Origin: Alviniconcha marisindica
Lineage: Eukaryota; Mollusca; Gastropoda; Provannidae
Direction: 5' to 3'
DNA: 64,000 nt
Assembly: GCA_018857735.1 (NCBI GenBank)
Contig: JABMCL010001586.1
Span: 566,001-630,000 of the forward strand
Shown: in pieces, positions 1 through 12,495 of the stretch
Position numbering within the stretch: the stretch's first letter is position 1
How the letters are laid out: the number at the start of each line of letters is the position of its first letter
The notes under the pieces: generated by a model
What the model saw: the letters and a program-made list of their open reading frames with translations, nothing else
What the model was told of the DNA's origin: nothing
Databases searched by the model: none
Made by a program: the position numbers and the translations under genes

Positions 1-60
1 GTTCCCCACCCTTCCACTGTCCAGCCTCCCTGTGGCAAAATAATTAGATGGATGCGTCAT

Positions 61-68
61 TGTGTGTG

Positions 69-133
<65 letters not shown>

Positions 134-281
134 GTGACAGAGAGAGAGACCGACCGACAGACAGAGAGACAGAGAACAACTTCATAGTTTTTCACGTGAA
201 CTTGTTAATGTAGGGAAGTGCGAACGGATGCAGCAAGTTTGCTTGAGGTGATATATCGTTTTTGATACAGTGTGTGTGTGG

Positions 282-353
<72 letters not shown>
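61..353. repeat. Two GT microsatellites
   Basis: (GT)n at about 69-132 and 271-353, separated by ordinary sequence. Confidence 0.97.
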
Positions 354-355
<2 letters not shown>

Positions 356-665
356 TTACGGTGTACCTAACTACGATGTTTTCATTCGATCTGATTCACG
401 TCTAGTTCCCGTCGAGTTTGTCAGTAGGCCTTCAGAATAAATAGTCTTACAATGACTGTGTTATGTTTTCTTTCTTTCTATTTGCCATTGTTTGCACCAA
501 GCTATGTAGCCATTACTGAAGCATTGATTATGAATCGTTCATTTGTATATTATTATTATTGTTATTATTATTGCCGTCGTCAAAGATGGTCATTTTTTGT
601 GTTGCTAATGACCTGAACAAAATATACAATAATGAAAATAAATGAGAAAACATTCGAGTAAAAAG
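354..665. other. AT-rich non-coding stretch
   Basis: No open frame or element recognised. Confidence 0.5.
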
Positions 666-1178
<513 letters not shown>

Positions 1179-1302
1179 CCACACACGGGCGTATGCTTCA
1201 GTGGGAGAAATGAACCTGGCCGAGACTGGACTGGATGAGTGACATCAAGGTATCATGACCTGACCGATTAAACAGACCTATTAAACAGACACTTAACAAC
1301 AA

Positions 1303-2498
1303 ATAGCTCTTGTGATTGTGGAGAAAGAAAAGAAACATCTGAACACTATATTCTACACTGCCCACGTTTTACACCATCATCATCATAGTTGTCCGTCGCC
1401 AAGCGACCACGACGTCAGTGGCGTCCACACACCGGGCAGGCTACGGCAGCAGCTGTGTTGGCCTTCCGCTCTTTCTTGGCTTGGCCTTCCGTTCTTTCCT
1501 GGCTTGGCCTTCCGCTCTTTCCTGGCTCGGCGTTTGATGTCAAGCTATGACAGTCGCTTTTCCTCCAAGGCTTGGGCTCCGTTGTGGGTTGCCAGCCTCC
1601 AGGTGTTACCATCTGCTGCAAGGTGCTCCCAGCCTTTAACAGGGATGTCACAGGCACGCACAGAGTTCTTGAGGGTCTTTGTAGCGCATTGTCTCCCCCC
1701 CCCTCCCCCCCCCTCCCCCCCCTCCCCCCCCCCCCCCCCCCCTCCCCCCCCCCCCCCCCCCCCCCCCCCCCCACCAGCCTGCGAGTGCCGCGAGCCAGTT
1801 CGGAACAGAAGATCTGTTCTGGAATGCGGCTGTTCTCCATTCTCATCACGTGACCAGTCCATCGAGTTGGGCTTCATGATCAGGACCTCAACACCTGGCA
1901 TGCTGGAACGGCGAAGCACCTCCTGGTTGGTGACTGTCCTCCCAGGAGATGCCCAGGAGCCTGCGGAGGCAGCGGAGGTGGAACTGGTCCAGTTTCTTGA
2001 GGTGTCTGCGGTAGCGTGTCCAGGTCTCCCAGCCATACAGCAAGGTTGGGAGGTCTACAGCTCTGTAGACAGCAAGCTTCGTTGCCTGGCTGATACCGCG
2101 CTCACGCCAAACTCGCGTCGACGGGCGCCCAGATGCGCTGCTGGCCTTGGACAGTCGACAGGAGATTTCGGTGTCAATGCCACCAGATGAGGATAGGCAA
2201 TTACCAAGGTATGTGAAGTCCTGGACATTCTTCAGTGCAGTTCCGTCGATCTTGACAGACGGCTCTGGCTGAGTGGTGCCCGGGGCCGCCTGACCGGACC
2301 TCGCTTTTCTTAATGCTGATTGTCAGGCCACGTTTTACACACGTACGTCTAAGCACCCTATTAAAACTCCCTGTAAATTTGCTGAACATTACTACCCTCC
2401 TGCAAGGGGATCCAAACATATCAAACAATATGAACTCACTGATATTTAAAGCTGTCCAAGACTTCATTGCCCAGTCCGGTCGTTTTGCCATAGAATGA
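1303..2498 (+). pseudogene. C-terminal fragment of a LINE ORF, split by a nested insertion
   Basis: 1303-1374 encodes CDCGERKETSEHYILHCPRF, the zinc-knuckle-like C-terminal motif of many LINE reverse-transcriptase proteins. After a 953-base insertion the frame continues at 2341 with HVRLSTLLKLPVNLLN and ends at TGA (2496-2498). The join is marked by the 13-base duplication CCACGTTTTACAC. Flanks (to about 2720) may be its 3' UTR. Confidence 0.75.
1375..2327 (-). mobile_element. 5'-truncated RTE-like LINE, 3' end of the RT ORF
   Basis: Read on -, broken frames give GLTISIKKSEV, then SVKIDGTALKNVQDFTYLGN, WRERGISQATKLAVYRAVDL, LLYGWETWTRYRRHLKKLDQ, FHLRCLRRLLGISW and TNQEVLRRSSMPGVEVLIM, the usual C-terminal half of RTE-type RT. 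A poly-C run (about 1695-1772) and frameshifts break the rest. The 3' end (left) carries an ATG-repeat tail. CCACGTTTTACAC flanks it at 1362-1374 and 2328-2340. Clade is inferred from motifs. Confidence 0.85.
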
Positions 2499-2721
2499 CA
2501 AACTCAACTAAACAGTTACTGGCATAAGAGCACTCTCTCTCTCTCTTGCTTTTTGTTGTTGTTTTCATGCTGTTTAATATAAACATACATACCCGTTGTT
2601 GCAAAATGAATTTAGTAAATTATGGTTGTGAGCATTTACTATACGCCTAGCTTGTTTAATGCTCATACAATGATTTTGATTGTCCATATTTTCATGAATG
2701 TAAGTAAACTTTGTTTAAACC

Positions 2722-2998
2722 AAGGTATCATGACCTGACCGAGACGGGACTGGCTGAGTGACATCAAGGTGTCATGACCTGACCGAGACGGGACTGGCTG
2801 AGTGACATCAAGGTGTCATGACCTGACCGAGACGGGACTGGCTGAGTGACCTCAAGGTATTATGACCTGACCGAGACGGGACTGGCTGAGTGACCTCAAG
2901 GTGTCATGACCTGACCGAGACGGGACTGGCTGAGTGACCTCAAGGTGTCATGACCTGACCGAGACGGGACTGGCTGAGTGACATCAAGGTATCGTGAT
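2722..2998. repeat. 44-bp minisatellite
   Basis: The unit is CAAGGTGTCATGACCTGACC followed by GAGACGGGACTGGCTGAGTGACAT, about six copies. A stray copy at 1218-1263 lies on the other side of the LINE block. Confidence 0.92.
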
Positions 2999-3420
2999 CT
3001 CCCGCCTGTAGTCGGTCAGAGATAACCACTCGGGCCGGAACACTCGTGGAATTGACAACTGATGAAGCAACGCTTGCGATAACGGATGCGTGTCTGTGTG
3101 TACAGGCGATCCCTCCTGACGACAGAGTAAGCTGACGACACTTGTTGAAACCCTGAAATAATAGATTACTTTTGGAGTCGGCTACAATCCAAACAGTTTA
3201 CCGTTCACCTGCAGTAATCGGGTACAGAAATGCCCCAGAGTATTCCTGCTTTGCATCAAAACCTATCCTGCCCTGCTAACATTACAGGGCCGTTTTGCAG
3301 AGCAGACGACTAAATGACATCATCTAGACGGAACTTACAGAGCAGCACCATCATTAGCTCAGGCATGAACAGACAAAGCTCGCCTGCCGAGAACACCTTC
3401 CTGCTGCAAAGCAGGAAACA
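2999..3420. other. Non-repetitive stretch, nothing recognised
   Basis: Mixed composition; no domain or element recognised. Confidence 0.5.
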
Positions 3421-3757
3421 AACATTGCGGCAATTCAAAGAGCATAGTACATACTACATTACAAACAGTACAGTATTTTACAGAGTACAACACAAACACT
3501 ATGCACCTGAAACTTACGGTCCATACAATACGGCACAAAGAGTACATTGCATTACAAAACAAACTACGGCGCACACAGTATAGCTCAAGGAGTATGACAA
3601 TACAGAGTACGGTACAGGATAGTACAAACCCACACAACCTAAAAACAGCACACTACACACAACAGAGTACAAACCGCACAGTACAGCGGTACAGTACGGC
3701 CCAAACAGTGCAGTGCAAACAGCACGGAACAGATAGCACGGCTGTATAAACAGCACA

Positions 3758-3825
<68 letters not shown>

Positions 3826-3874
3826 TCACATGCATGCACACTCGCACGTACGCACGTACGCACGCACGCGCGCG

Positions 3875-3953
<79 letters not shown>

Positions 3954-4340
3954 GTTAGTACAGTATAGTACAAACAGTACAGTACAATAAATACACATAG
4001 TGTGATACAACTGAAACAGCATAGTGTAAATACTACATTGTAGTACAAATAGTAGAATACAAGTAGCGCAGCATGAACAGTACGTTTCCAGTGCAAACAG
4101 TACAGCATATTTACGTCAGTACAACACCAGCTGTACACAACACCTGTAGGGCAGTGCAAACAGTACAGCATATTTACCTCAGTACAACACCAGCTGTACA
4201 CAACACCTGTAGGGCAGTGCAAACAGTACAGCATATTTACCTCAGTACAACACCAGCTGTACACAACACCTGTAGGGCAGTGCAAACAGTACAGCATATT
4301 TACCTCAGTACAACACCAGCAGTACAGTACACCTGTAAAG
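3420..4340. repeat. TACAGTA-rich repeats, CA microsatellites and a 63-bp array
   Basis: 3420-4080 has short degenerate ACAGTACA-type repeats with (CA)n at 3757-3823 and 3883-3951. 4085-4335 holds four 63-bp units containing CAGCATATTTACCTCAGTAC. Confidence 0.88.
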
Positions 4341-4574
4341 CGGACAGAGTTAAATAATTTATGAAAATGAAACAGGTGGCCCACTTCAAAACACCTGTTG
4401 ACATAAACACAGCCCACAGTCAAAAACAAAAATACAGTAACTTTGATTCCTGTGTTATTTTTCTGTCGACTCTGAACTTGCCAGATTATGATTATTTTAT
4501 TTCTTAAGGAATAGATAATGAGCAGCACTCACTCGTCCAGTCCTGAACGTTCCTTTCCCAACTGTAGTCTTACG

Positions 4575-5345
4575 GATCCTGTTCTCTCCCCCCCCCCCCC
4601 CCCCCCCCCCGCCCCCAATCCAAGTCTTACGGACCCTGTTCTCTCTCTCTCTCCGCCCCCCTCCCCCCCCCCCCCTTCAATCCCAAGTCTTACGGATCCT
4701 GTTCTCCCCCCCCCCCCCACCGCCCCCAATCCCAAGTCTTACACCCTGTTCTCTCTCTCTCTCTCTCTCTCTCCCCCCCCCCCCCCCCTTCAATCCCAAG
4801 TCTTACGGATCCTGTTCTCCCCGCCCCCCCTTCCCAAGTCTTACGGATCCTCCCCCCCCCCCCCAAATCCATGTCATGGACCCTACCCCCACCCCCCCCC
4901 CATCCCAATCTTACGATCCTGTTCTCCCCCACCCCCATTCCCAATCTTCGATCCTCCCCCCCCCCCCCCCCCCCAATCCCAAGTCTTCGGACTCCTTTCT
5001 CTCCCCCCCACCCCACCTCAAGTCCTACGTCCTGCCCGCCCCCCCCCCCCCAATCCCAAGTTACGGACCCTGTTCTTCCCCCCCCCCCCCCCCCCCAGTC
5101 CTTACGATCCTGTCCCCCCCCCCCCCATCCCAAGTCTTACGGATCCTGTCCTCTCCCCTCCCAAGTCTTACGGATCCTGTCCCCCCCCCCCCCTCGTCCA
5201 CATCTTCCTCCTGCCACCCCCCACCCCCACCCCCCCATCCCAAGTCTTACGATCCTGTCCCCCCCCCCCTCCATGCAAGTCTTTCCAATCCCAAGTCTTA
5301 CGGATCCTGCAAGCTAACCCCCCCCCCCCCACCCCTCCCCCCTCG
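4575..5345. repeat. Poly-C minisatellite
   Basis: The unit is CCCAAGTCTTACGGATCCTG followed by a C-run of variable length. It gives long proline-rich frames that are by-products. Confidence 0.92.
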
Positions 5346-5654
5346 CCTTCGACGGTGGAGACACTCCGTCCCTTGCTTTTCTCTGTCAGGCTCGACAACA
5401 GTACAGCGTTGAAGTGCGGGTGTCATCCACTGGGCCACTCCGTCCCTCTACAAATGGCGGAAGACGGTTGTGGTTGCAGCCAGGCAAACGACGGGCGTTC
5501 TGCCGCCGTTAAAAAGACAAACAAACAAACACACCCATCTTCTCTCTCTTTCTCTGGCTACTGTTAGCACAAGATATCTCCAACTCTGTCGGATTAGAGC
5601 TTCTATTAGCTGGTTTGATTAAACGTGTTTAACGCCGAGTTGTCTCTGAAGAAT

Positions 5655-6580
5655 ACTGGCGGGGACCGAGATCCCAGGGGGTGGGGGAAGAGGGAGATTG
5701 TACCTAACACTACACTGTCACCTCCACAATGTGAGATCCCAGGGGGTGGGGGAAGAGGGAGATTGTACCTAACACTACACTGTCACCACCACAATGTGAG
5801 ATCCCAGGGGGTGGGGGAAGAGGGAGATTGTACCTAACACTACACTGTCACCACCACAATGGGAGATCCCAAGGGGTGGGGGAGGAAAGAAGACTGTACC
5901 TAACACTACACTGTCACCGCCACAATGTGAGATCCCAGGGGGTGGGGGAGGAAGGAAGACTGTACCTAACACTACACTGTCACCGCCACAACGTGACATC
6001 CCAGGGGGTGGGGGAAGAGGGAGATTGTACCTAACACTACACTGTCACCACCACAATGTGAGATCCCAGGGGGTGGGGGAGGAAGGAAGACTGTACCTAA
6101 CACTACACTGTCACCACCACAATGTGAGATCCCAGGGGGTGGGGGAGGAAGGAAGACTGTACCTAACACTACACTGTCACCACCACAACGTGACATCCCA
6201 GGGGGTGGGGGAAGAGGGAGATTGTACCTAACACTACACTGTCACCACCACAATGTGAGATCCCAGGGGGTGGGGGAAGAGGGAGATTGTACCTAACACT
6301 ACACTGTCACCACCACAATGTGAGATCCCAGGGGGTGGGGGAGGAAGGAAGACTGTACCTAACACTACACTGTCACCACCACAACGTGACATCCCAGGGG
6401 GTGGGGGAAGAGGGAGATTGTACCTAACACTACACTGTCACCACCACAATGTGAGATCCCAGGGGGTGGGGGAAGAGGGAGATTGTACCTAACACTACAC
6501 TGTCACCGCCACAATGTGAGATCCCAGGGGGTGGGGGAAGAGGGAGATTGTACCTAACACTACACTGTCACCACCAGAAT
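5655..6580. repeat. 65-66-bp minisatellite, about 14 copies
   Basis: The unit contains GAGATCCCAGGGGGTGGGGG and TGTACCTAACACTACACTGT. Two alternating variants (AAGAGGGAGATTG, GAGGAAGGAAGACTG) show blockwise spread. Confidence 0.95.
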
Positions 6581-6591
6581 GACTCCAGCAC

Positions 6592-6834
6592 TGAGATGGG
6601 CAGCGGTGAGAACCATTTTAATGTTTCATTTATTGTGAGAAACAAAGTCACAAGACAGTGTCCAAAAACCACAACGTGACCGAAGAAGGTAAAGGAAAGC
6701 CGATGCGGAATCGAGCCGAGACCCCTCTGCTTACCAGCCTAACAATCGCCCTGTGTAACCGTACCAGCTGACTGGTCGTAACACACCAAGTTACTGACTC
6801 ACCAGCCTTAACGCCTTACCGCTATGCCAAACCG
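6592..6834 (-). mobile_element. tRNA-derived SINE, same family as 13806-14189
   Basis: Read on -, the head CGGTTTGGCATAGCGGTAAG and the body (GTTGTGGTTTTTGGACACTG, AACATTAAAATGGTTCTCA) match the SINEs at 12973-13370 and 13806-14189. About 60 bases of extra sequence lie between the two promoter boxes. Confidence 0.75.
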
Positions 6835-6849
6835 ATTTTCAGCTTTATT

Positions 6850-7005
6850 ATTGTTTCTCGTGGTAGTCCTCGTGGTAGTTCTCGTGGTAGTCCTCGTGGT
6901 AGTTCTCGTGGTAGTCCTCGTGGTAGTTCTCGTGGTAGTTCTCGTGGTAGTTCTCGTGGTAGTCCTCGTGGTAGTTCTCGTGGTAGTCCTCGTGGTCAGG
7001 TTGAT
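6850..7005. repeat. 12-bp minisatellite
   Basis: CTCGTGGTAGTY units; the LVVV-repeat frame is a by-product. Confidence 0.93.
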
Positions 7006-7264
7006 ACCAGACTGACGACTTGGACCTTACATCAAGCTCACGGGACTGTCTGGAGACAGACTAGACTGGTGGACTGCGTGTGGCCTGAGCTGCGGGCTCG
7101 GCTGTAGTTTCCTGCCTTGTTTTTCTGTTGGCTTCTTCTCCTCTTTCCGTTGCTCGTCTCTCTTCGTCTCGTTTGCCTCCAGCTGTTGACATTCCAGAGC
7201 TGTCACAGCGGGTACCCCGGAGACGCTCAGATGGATTTTGCATTTGTAATACTTGCAGTGCCGC

Positions 7265-8168
7265 TTCATTCAACCCCCTCTCACCCCACTGCTCTCCAAC
7301 CCCCTCTCACCCCACTCCTCTCCAACCCCCTCTCACCCCACTCCTCTCCAACCCCCTCTCACCCCACTGCTCTCCTCTCCAACCCCCTCTCACCCCACTG
7401 CTCTCCTCTCCCAAACCCCCCCTCACCCCACTGCTCTCCTCTCCAACCCCCTCTCACCCCACTCCCTCTCCAACCCCCTCTCACCCCACTGCTCTCCTCT
7501 CCAACCCCCTCTCACCCCACTCCTCTCCAACCCCCTCTCACCCCACTGCTCTCCTCTCCAACCCCCTCTCACCCCACTCCTCTCCAACCCCCTCTCACCC
7601 CACTGCTCTCCTCTCCAACCCCCTCTCACCCCACTCTCTCCAACCCCGCTCACCCCACTCCTCTCCAACCCCCTCTCACCCCACTGCTCTCCTCTCCAAC
7701 CCCCTCTCACCCCACTGCTCTCCTCTCCAACCCCCTCTCACCCCACTGTCTCCTCTCCAACCCCCTCTCACCCCACTGCTCTCCTCTCCAACCCCCTCTC
7801 ACCCCACTCCTCTCCAACCCCCTCTCACCCCACTGCTCTCCTCTCCAACCCCCTCTCACCCCACTCTCCTCTCCAACCCCCTCTCACCCCACTGCTCTCC
7901 TCTCCAACCCCCTCTCACCCCACTCCTCTCCAACCCCCTCTCACCCCACTGCTCTCCTCTCCAACCCCCTTCTAACCCCCTCTCACCCCACGCTCTCTCT
8001 CCAACCCCCTCTCACCACTCCTCTCCAACCCCCTCTCACCCCACTGCTCTCCTCTCCAACCCCCCCCCTCCCCCCACCCCACTCTCTCAACCTCCACCCC
8101 ACTGCCTCCTCTCCAACCCCCTCTCACCCCACTCCTCTCCAACCCCCTCTCACCCCACTGCTCTCCAG
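7265..8168. repeat. About 27-33-bp C/T-rich minisatellite
   Basis: The unit is CTCTCCAACCCCCTCTCACC plus CCACTGCTCTC, about 30 copies. Confidence 0.95.
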
Positions 8169-8749
8169 AGCAGAAAAGTGTAGTGAGCATATAATTAACA
8201 ATAACAATATACTTTTATTCATCCCAGCGGGAAATTAAATTATGATGTGTAGGCCCATAATCAAATAATTTTATTCAGAATATGAATCTGGAGTGTGGGT
8301 ATAAACATCCATTTGCACATTTAGAACAGGAAATGCAGCAAACAATACAACTTTATTGGTAAGTGACAATAAACATGCACTAGGACTGTTTCGTGGTGAT
8401 AGTATAGGTGTATAATTAGAAGGCTGTGTATAGGTAAACAGTATATGTGTATAATTAGAGGGCTGCGTATAGGTGAACAGTATAGGTGTATAATTACTAG
8501 ATAGGGCTGTGTGTAGATAAACAGTATGGGTGTATAATTACTAGACAGAGCTGTGTGTAGATAAACAGTATAGGTGTATAATTACTAGATAGAGCTGTGT
8601 GTAGGTAAACAATATAGGTGTATAATTACTAGATAGGGCTGTGTGTAGGTAAGCAATATAGGTGTATAATTACTAGACAGGGCTGTGTATAGGCCGTAAA
8701 TAGTGTAGGTGTATATTTACTACATAGGGCTGTGCATAGGTAAACAGTA

Positions 8750-9254
8750 TTGGGCGATTTAGGCGGGGTTGTTAACTCCCTTGACTTTTGCCCGGCATCG
8801 CTTAAGTCCCTTGGCTGCTTTTACTTCCGGTGCGTACTTTCTTCACGGCAATGGAAGGCGGTGACAGTGAATTTGCAAATTTTACACTGCCAACTTTAAA
8901 GGCATTTTTGGAGGCCCGTAGTCAGAATGTGTCTGGCAACAAGCAATAACTTGTTTCTCGTGCTATAGGATGCCCCAAAACGCGAACTCGCGATCTTCTC
9001 AGTGGTCAGCCGAAAAACGACCCAAAGACACTTTTTTTTTCCACCCTCCATCCCCTTTGCACGGTAATTTTTGCAACTGCAACAGTATTGGCATTTGTAC
9101 TGCTTCGCAATTCTAGGTTCAACTTCCACTGTTATACACAGCGTGAAGCAACGCCTACTCAGAAATCAGCCCGGAAGTGCGCGGCTGCGACCTCTTGCGC
9201 GAAAGATTACAAAGCGCATTCACTCTAGCAAACCAGCTTCGCTGAATCGCCCAA
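8750..9254 (+). mobile_element. 505-bp DNA transposon with TA duplication and SAP remnant
   Basis: The ends are inverted: TTGGGCGATT at 8750-8759 and AATCGCCCAA at 9245-9254, with weaker pairing further in. TA flanks both ends (8748-8749, 9255-9256), and the surrounding array unit shows the uninterrupted site. TA duplication plus a SAP exon fits ISL2EU/IS4EU-type elements (inference). The element is non-autonomous: no transposase catalytic region is present. Confidence 0.85.
8851..8949 (+). pseudogene. SAP-domain fragment inside the 8.75-kb transposon
   Basis: From ATG at 8851 it reads FTLPTLKAFLEARSQNVSGN, then KQ and a TAA at 8947; after it the frame continues LVSRAIGCPK. This is the SAP (DNA-binding) motif pattern L-x2-FLxARxxxVSGNKxxLVxR, with a stop where the family has an acidic residue. 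Known elements join such a SAP motif to a nuclease or transposase; here only the start is left. Confidence 0.7.
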
Positions 9255-9490
9255 TAGGTGTATAATTAGAGGGCTGTGTATAGGTCAGTAAACAGTATAG
9301 GTGTATAACTAGAGGGCTGTGTATAGGTAAACAGCATAGGTGTATAATTAGAGGGCTGTGTATAGGTAAACAGTATAGGTGTATAATTAGGGGGCTGTGT
9401 ATAGCTAAACAGTATAGGTGTATAATCGGATGGCTGTGTATAGGTAAACAGTATAGGTGTATAATTAGAGAGCTGTGTATAGGTAAACAG

Positions 9491-9694
9491 CCGCAGCGCA
9501 GGCTGTGCAGTGGACGTGTCGCTGTGAGGCAACAGCCATTGGGAGGCAGGCGAGCGGTGAAATGCAACCAAACAACGGAAGCCGGACAACGCGCCTGGAA
9601 GATGGCGACGAGGCCGTCACATCCGGTCCACGCCGATGTCAACTTGTGGAGCAACTGCACACAAATAAATGTTCTCATCTGAATGGGCGTATTT

Positions 9695-9731
<37 letters not shown>

Positions 9732-10194
9732 TACGTGTACCGGAGCACGTGGGCAGCGGAACTTGACTGAACTGACATGATTTGAGTCAACTGTGGCACG
9801 ACTGAATAGTTTCGCAAACAGGCGAAATGCCCCAGGTCGCATCTCATGCTGAGCCCAGTGGGAGAAAGGGTGCTGCACAATCTTCCCCACGGACTCCAGG
9901 AAAACGATGGACTAGTCGACTGAGAGAAACGTGAAGACAGACTGCGGAAAGAGGGCTTCTGGAGAAACAACTGAACACTCTGACGCCGTGTGGACGTAAA
10001 ACACTAGAATAATTTGTCTATAGGCTACAATGATCTGCTAATGTGTGCGTGTATGTCTGTGTGTATATGTGCGCGCGCGCGCGGCGTGTCAGTGTGTGCT
10101 TTTCCTGACAAGAAGGTCTCATTGGGGCGAGCCGACGTATGTTTGCCGCTTGTGCGTGTGTGCCGCTGTGTGTGCGTGTGTGTCAGTGTGTGTG
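9491..10194. other. Mixed region, no recognised gene
   Basis: (CA)n at 9697-9729 and GT-rich sequence at about 10040-10194. Open frames of 60-117 codons here lack recognisable domains. Confidence 0.45.
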
Positions 10195-10550
10195 CGGCAC
10201 CTTCCTCCAAACTCTGCCAGATTTAGTTACACCACTGAAAGGGCACTCTTTATCTCCGCGCAGCTGTCCACAGACGCGGTCAGCGCCCTCCGAAAGGTTC
10301 GGGTACTAATATGACTGTAGAAGCAACCTAGCGCCAAAGCACGTACGCCGTAAACATGAGACGCATCCACCCCGGGTACAAAAAAAAGAAGAGAGTTCTG
10401 TCTCGATTCAAACGATTGAGGTTTTATTTGTGCTGGTGTAAACTTTGTTGGCGGCTATAAACGATACGCCTTGTTTTGAGTTGTTTCAGTCTAACAAACT
10501 TACTACTGTTTGGGCACCAACAAAAAAACTGCTCGTTAGCTGACAGTTTT
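10195..10550. repeat. Duplicated segment, copy A (uninterrupted)
   Basis: Begins CGGCACCTTCCTCCAAACTC and ends CTGACAGTTTT. It matches copy B (12932-14264) once three insertions are removed from B. Confidence 0.9.
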
Positions 10551-10658
10551 TTGTTTGTTTTTTAAATTCATCGTGTTTTAGTACCTTTGTATGTTAAGAA
10601 TCGTTGTGTGAAGTGTCGTGTTTTTTTTACCCACGTTCAGTTGTAAGAAATACCCCCC

Positions 10659-10689
<31 letters not shown>

Positions 10690-11028
10690 ACCCGGAAGGC
10701 AGTTGTGCCGAAAATTTAGGATTTTTAAGCCAAATTGTTTTTCTTTGCTTTTCTCGGACGGTTCTACACACATAATTATAGCCTGAGTCAATTAGAGTCG
10801 CTTTTCGCCGTGCGGCATGCTTGCGGCATGCTTGCAGCATGCTGAATCAGTCACCGCCCGCAATCCACTGCCGCGCATCCACAGCGCTTGCCAGTAAAGG
10901 GACACAGATTATCAACACATCTTTAGAAAACAGATTATCAACACATCTTTAGAAAACAGATTATCAACACATCTTGGAAAAGACTAAGGCGCCCCCGTCC
11001 CAAAGAAGCCTTACAGTTTCTGTGGACG
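10551..11028. repeat. C/CA tract, 24-bp triplicate, SINE tail fragment
   Basis: C-run and CA at 10651-10692; three copies of AAAACAGATTATCAACACAT at about 10911-10975; TTTCTGTGGACGTTAAGC at about 11016-11034 matches the 3' end of the SINE family. Confidence 0.65.
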
Positions 11029-11665
11029 TTAAGCCCCTTCTTCTTCCTAACTGGGCCAATGTTTGTTCGCCCAACATACTTCGGACACTTCGACGAACTA
11101 TGATTCGTTTCTTAATTGAACTTTTAGTTCGCCGAACATGGTTCGGACAGTCCAAACTTTACTTCGTTCTCAACTGGCTCGTAATGAGATGCAAACTTCG
11201 GCCCGAACTTGCGGCAGACGCGCAGCAGACAGCATGATCGAAAATGTAGGCTAAAGTCAAATCAAGTCAAGTCAATATACTTTAATCATCCCTCACAGGG
11301 TAATTCAACTAACTACTATCTCATTCTGGGTCTCCGAGACAAGGCTGCGCCTCCCACAAGTCAACAAATAAACAAATTCCCTCCCGCGAAGCGAGAGAAG
11401 AACCTAGCGACATCGTCATCCATTTTTATTTTTACTTTTTCTTCATCCACAGGAGAGCTCTGCTCTCAGCCAATCAGAGGCAATGATAGTCGAATAGGGC
11501 GAATGTTCGCAGAACATGTTGAGCGAAGCTTTTTGGACCCCGAATATAGCTTCGACGAATACTTCCAACTAGGCTCGCGAAGAAAAGTTCGCCCAATTAA
11601 GAACCAATAGGTTCGCCGAATACTTCCAACTAGGTTCGCGAAGAACCATTCGCCCAATTCAGAAG
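11029..11665. mobile_element. Inverted-repeat element (about 637 bp)
   Basis: The left end AAGCCCCTTCT and AACTGGGC pairs with the right end GCCCAATT and AGAAGGGGCTT. Inside are repeated TTCGCGAAG / TTCGCCGAA motifs. A related, poor-quality copy in opposite orientation is at about 23770-24080. No coding region was recognised; probably a non-autonomous DNA transposon. Confidence 0.6.
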
Positions 11666-11904
11666 GGGCTTTAGGCAGCGTGTTTACCTGCTTGCTAAGG
11701 TCTGAAAGACCGTGGCCGCAGCGAGACGGACTGTAGCCTTCGGCTTCAGCCTAGTGGATTGCGAGCCTGGCTTTACCGCAACCACTGCAGCATTGCGCGG
11801 CGCGCGGTCAGTCCCTGCACACCGCTTTTGAACTGACTTGGGGAATGGTGCCAAGGCCCAGAGAGCGGGCATAGCTGTCCACTGGAAGTGACTCTGCAAA
11901 CCAG

Positions 11905-12495
11905 GGACTCGATACTACAGTAGTGTAGTGTTTCTGGCAAACTGACGCTTTCAAACCAGGGATACTACAGTAGTGTAGTGTTTCTGGCAAACTGATGCTT
12001 TCAAACCAGAGATACTACAGTAGTGTAGTGTCTGTCTCTGAGAAACTGACGTTTTCAAACCAGAGATACTACAGTAGTGTAGTGTCTGTCACTGACAAAC
12101 TGACGCTTTCAAACCAGAGATACTACAGTAGTGTAGTGTCTGTCACTGACAAACTGACGCTTTCAAACCAGGGATACTACAGTAGTGTAGTGTCTGTCAC
12201 TGACAAACTGACGCTTTCAAACCAGAAATACTACAGTAGTGTAATGTCTGTCACTGACAAACTGACGCTTTCAAACCAGAGATACGGCGTCTACAGTAGT
12301 GTAGTGTCTGTCACTGACAAACTGACGCTTTCAAACCAGAAATACTACAGTAGTGTAGTGTCTGTCACTGACAAACTGACGCTTTCAAACCAGAGATACT
12401 ACAGTAGTGTAGTGTCTGTCACTGACAAACTGACGCTTTCAAACCAGGGATACGGCGTCTACAGTAGTGTAGTGTTTCTGGCAAACTGACACTTT
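11905..12495. repeat. 54-bp minisatellite, ten to eleven copies
   Basis: The unit is CTGACGCTTTCAAACCAGAG plus ATACTACAGTAGTGTAGTGTCTGTCACTGACAAA in two parts; frame LTLSNQRYYSSVVSVTDK. ACTACAGTAGTGTAGT is itself palindromic. Confidence 0.93.

Larger units (their letters stand above)
8395..9490. repeat. About 40-bp minisatellite interrupted by a transposon
   Basis: The unit is GTGTATAATTAGAGGGCTGT plus GTATAGGTAAACAGTATAG, at 8395-8749 and 9255-9490. The element at 8750-9254 sits between the halves. Confidence 0.92.

Noticed and set aside
6824..7015. Poly-valine, membrane-like frame
   Set aside because: 12-bp repeat artefact.
7117..8238. Proline/serine-rich frames of 240-373 codons
   Set aside because: Product of a C/T-rich minisatellite open in several frames.
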